From: Bacteroidales bacterium
GTDB taxonomy: Bacteria > Bacteroidota > Bacteroidia > Bacteroidales > UBA10428
Assembly: GCA_016938095.1 (NCBI GenBank)
Contig: JAFGVG010000431.1
Coordinates: forward strand, 1-7,227
Reading direction: 5' to 3'
DNA: 7,227 nucleotides
Below are positions 6,024 to 7,227 of this stretch, in pieces. Position numbers and translations under genes: made by a program. Below the pieces are notes generated by a model, which was given only the letters and a program-made list of their open reading frames with translations, was not told where the DNA came from and ran no database searches. Position 1 is the first letter of the stretch. Every line of letters starts with the position of its first letter.

Positions 6024-7121
6024 TTATATTAGCATTGCTTTATAAGTATCCAGTAAATCTTCCAGATTTTTATCAAACTTGTAACGGGCTAAAACAAATT
6101 TTCTTCCATTTCTACCCATCATCTCTCTTTTGGACTTGTTATTTATTAAGCTCTGCAATGCATCTGCGGTTTCTTTGGGATTCATTGGAGGTACCAACAA
6201 CCCGGTCTCGTTATTAATCACTACTTCAGGCAGTCCATCGACATTTGAAACCACAACAGGTAACTCGCACGCAGAGGCTTCAATGACAGCAACTCCAAAG
6301 CTCTCTCTTAAAGAAACGGCTACAAAAATGTCGAAAGTTGCCAGTACATCTGGAACATCACGGGGGTCAATAAAACCGGGAAATTCAATTTTGTTTTCTA
6401 TTTTTAGTTCTCTGGCCAGCTTTATATAATTGTCTTTTTCTGGTCCCTGACCTGCTATTATAAGTTTTAATGCGGGTATTTTGTATTCATTAACCAATAT
6501 TGAAAAGGCTTTGATGAGATAGCTGATCCCATAAATCTCTTTTAAAGCTTTAATTGTTCCAATAATAAATTCTTTTTTTTCACGGATCTTAGGATGAGGT
6601 ATAAAAAGTTCGGTATCGATTCCAAAAGGTATTACCTGAATGGTCTTGTTAGTGTATTTTGAAATTTCATGCTTCATAATCTCACTGGTGGAAAATACAA
6701 CTCGTGCTTTGCTTAAAGCATACTGGATTATTTTTCTTTGTATTGTATTTTTTTTGGCAAATTCAAAAATATCTGTACCCCAGACAGATATCGCATATCT
6801 CTTGAAATTTATAAGTGCTCCTATGAGTCCATAACTCGACAAGTAATGAGCATGCAAAATATCCGGCTTATGTTTTTTTATAAGATGCTTGATACGTGGC
6901 AGTGCGAAGAAATAACAAAGCTTCTTGACTATGCCTTTTGAAAATCCTATATCTTTACTCAATCCAAGTGAATACCCTGTGAAGTTCTCAATATTGTTAT
7001 AATTCTTCTTACTAAAAGCGGTGAAGGAATATAAAATTACCTCATGTTTTTGCGCTGTTATTCCTTTTATCCATTTTCTGGTATGTGGCGAATGGCCAGG
7101 AGCCAAAATGAAAATTTTCAT
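6024..7121 (-). CDS. GT4-family glycosyltransferase, AT-rich
   Basis: A 365-residue retaining GT-B glycosyltransferase of family GT4. The N-terminal domain begins MKIFILAPGHSPHTRKW and contains DILHAHYLSSYG at 87-98 and VWGTD at 113-117. The C-terminal domain has PFGID at 165-169, AGQGPEKDNY at 223-232, a complete E-x7-E (E273 to E281 in ESFGVAVIE) and GLPEVV at 296-301, so the donor site looks intact. The frame extends upstream to a TTG at 7136, but the ATG at 7121 gives the standard family start and is preferred. The gene is clearly AT-richer than its neighbours: three 60-base lines counted by hand give about 34% GC, against about 50% in three lines of the next glycosyltransferase. This pattern is common in exchangeable polysaccharide loci. 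Acceptor and donor sugars are unknown. Confidence 0.92.
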   Translation of the reverse strand: MKIFILAPGHSPHTRKWIKGITAQKHEVILYSFTAFSKKNYNNIENFTGYSLGLSKDIGFSKGIVKKLCYFFALPRIKHLIKKHKPDILHAHYLSSYGLIGALINFKRYAISVWGTDIFEFAKKNTIQRKIIQYALSKARVVFSTSEIMKHEISKYTNKTIQVIPFGIDTELFIPHPKIREKKEFIIGTIKALKEIYGISYLIKAFSILVNEYKIPALKLIIAGQGPEKDNYIKLARELKIENKIEFPGFIDPRDVPDVLATFDIFVAVSLRESFGVAVIEASACELPVVVSNVDGLPEVVINNETGLLVPPMNPKETADALQSLINNKSKREMMGRNGRKFVLARYKFDKNLEDLLDTYKAMLI

Positions 7122-7137
7122 TGTTGGAAGTATCAAG

Positions 7138-7227
7138 TTATGAAGCCGGGAGTTTACTAATAGTTATTCTTGTACCTGATATTTTTATAGTATATCGAGA
7201 AAGAAAAAACATAAGCGATGCAAGTAA
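7138..7227 (-). other. Possible 3' end of an upstream minus-strand gene, frame ambiguous
   Basis: Upstream of the last glycosyltransferase, two minus-strand frames are open from the window edge. One ends in TAA at 7138-7140 after 29 codons (ending ...SKLPAS), 16 bases before the glycosyltransferase ATG. The other ends in TAG at 7157-7159 after 22 codons (ending ...YYKNIRYKNNY). Both read as a hydrophobic stretch followed by basic residues, as at the end of a membrane protein such as a polymerase or flippase. The fragment is too short to choose between them or to assign a product. Confidence 0.25.

Noticed and set aside
7122..7136. Upstream extension of the distal glycosyltransferase to a TTG start (5 extra residues)
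   Set aside because: MKIFIL from the ATG at 7121 is the normal start for this family. The added residues have no support.

Overview
The window looks like a chromosomal segment of a Bacteroidota bacterium, probably Bacteroidales-like. The evidence is the Wzi-type capsule assembly protein with its TGKTSPFWLFSNR-like N-terminal region, the generally AT-rich leaders without Shine-Dalgarno sequences, and the gene content. I cannot name a species from the sequence alone.

Layout. At the left (34-459, minus strand) is a small cysteine-rich zinc-ribbon protein of unknown role. A 146-bp intergenic region separates it from a divergent, intact alanine dehydrogenase gene (ald, 606-1718, plus strand). A strong intrinsic terminator (1724-1755) lies between ald and the convergent minus-strand genes. 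From the right edge leftward, the minus strand carries a surface-polysaccharide cluster: a GT4 glycosyltransferase (6024-7121), a second, WbuB-like GT4 glycosyltransferase (4759-5964), a Wzi-family outer-membrane protein whose ATG overlaps the preceding stop as ATGA (3302-4762), a 424-bp non-coding gap, and a WecA/TagO-type polyprenyl-phosphate N-acetylhexosamine-1-phosphate transferase (1759-2877).

How the genes fit together. The WecA-like enzyme would load the first sugar-phosphate onto undecaprenyl phosphate. The two GT4 enzymes would extend the lipid-linked glycan on the cytoplasmic side. The Wzi-like barrel would act at the outer membrane in capsule or exopolysaccharide surface assembly. 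Flippase, polymerase and export genes are not in the window and would be expected beyond the right edge. ald is an unrelated metabolic gene (L-alanine/pyruvate interconversion).

Most unusual part. The zinc-ribbon gene has signals unlike the rest of the window: a near-consensus sigma70-type promoter (TTGACA, 17-bp spacer, TATATT), a 20-bp near-palindrome that spans the spacer, and a canonical AGGAGG six bases before its ATG. The protein itself looks like an internally duplicated ribbon with ten cysteines in paired motifs. I see no CRISPR array, tRNA, rRNA, insertion sequence or phage gene.
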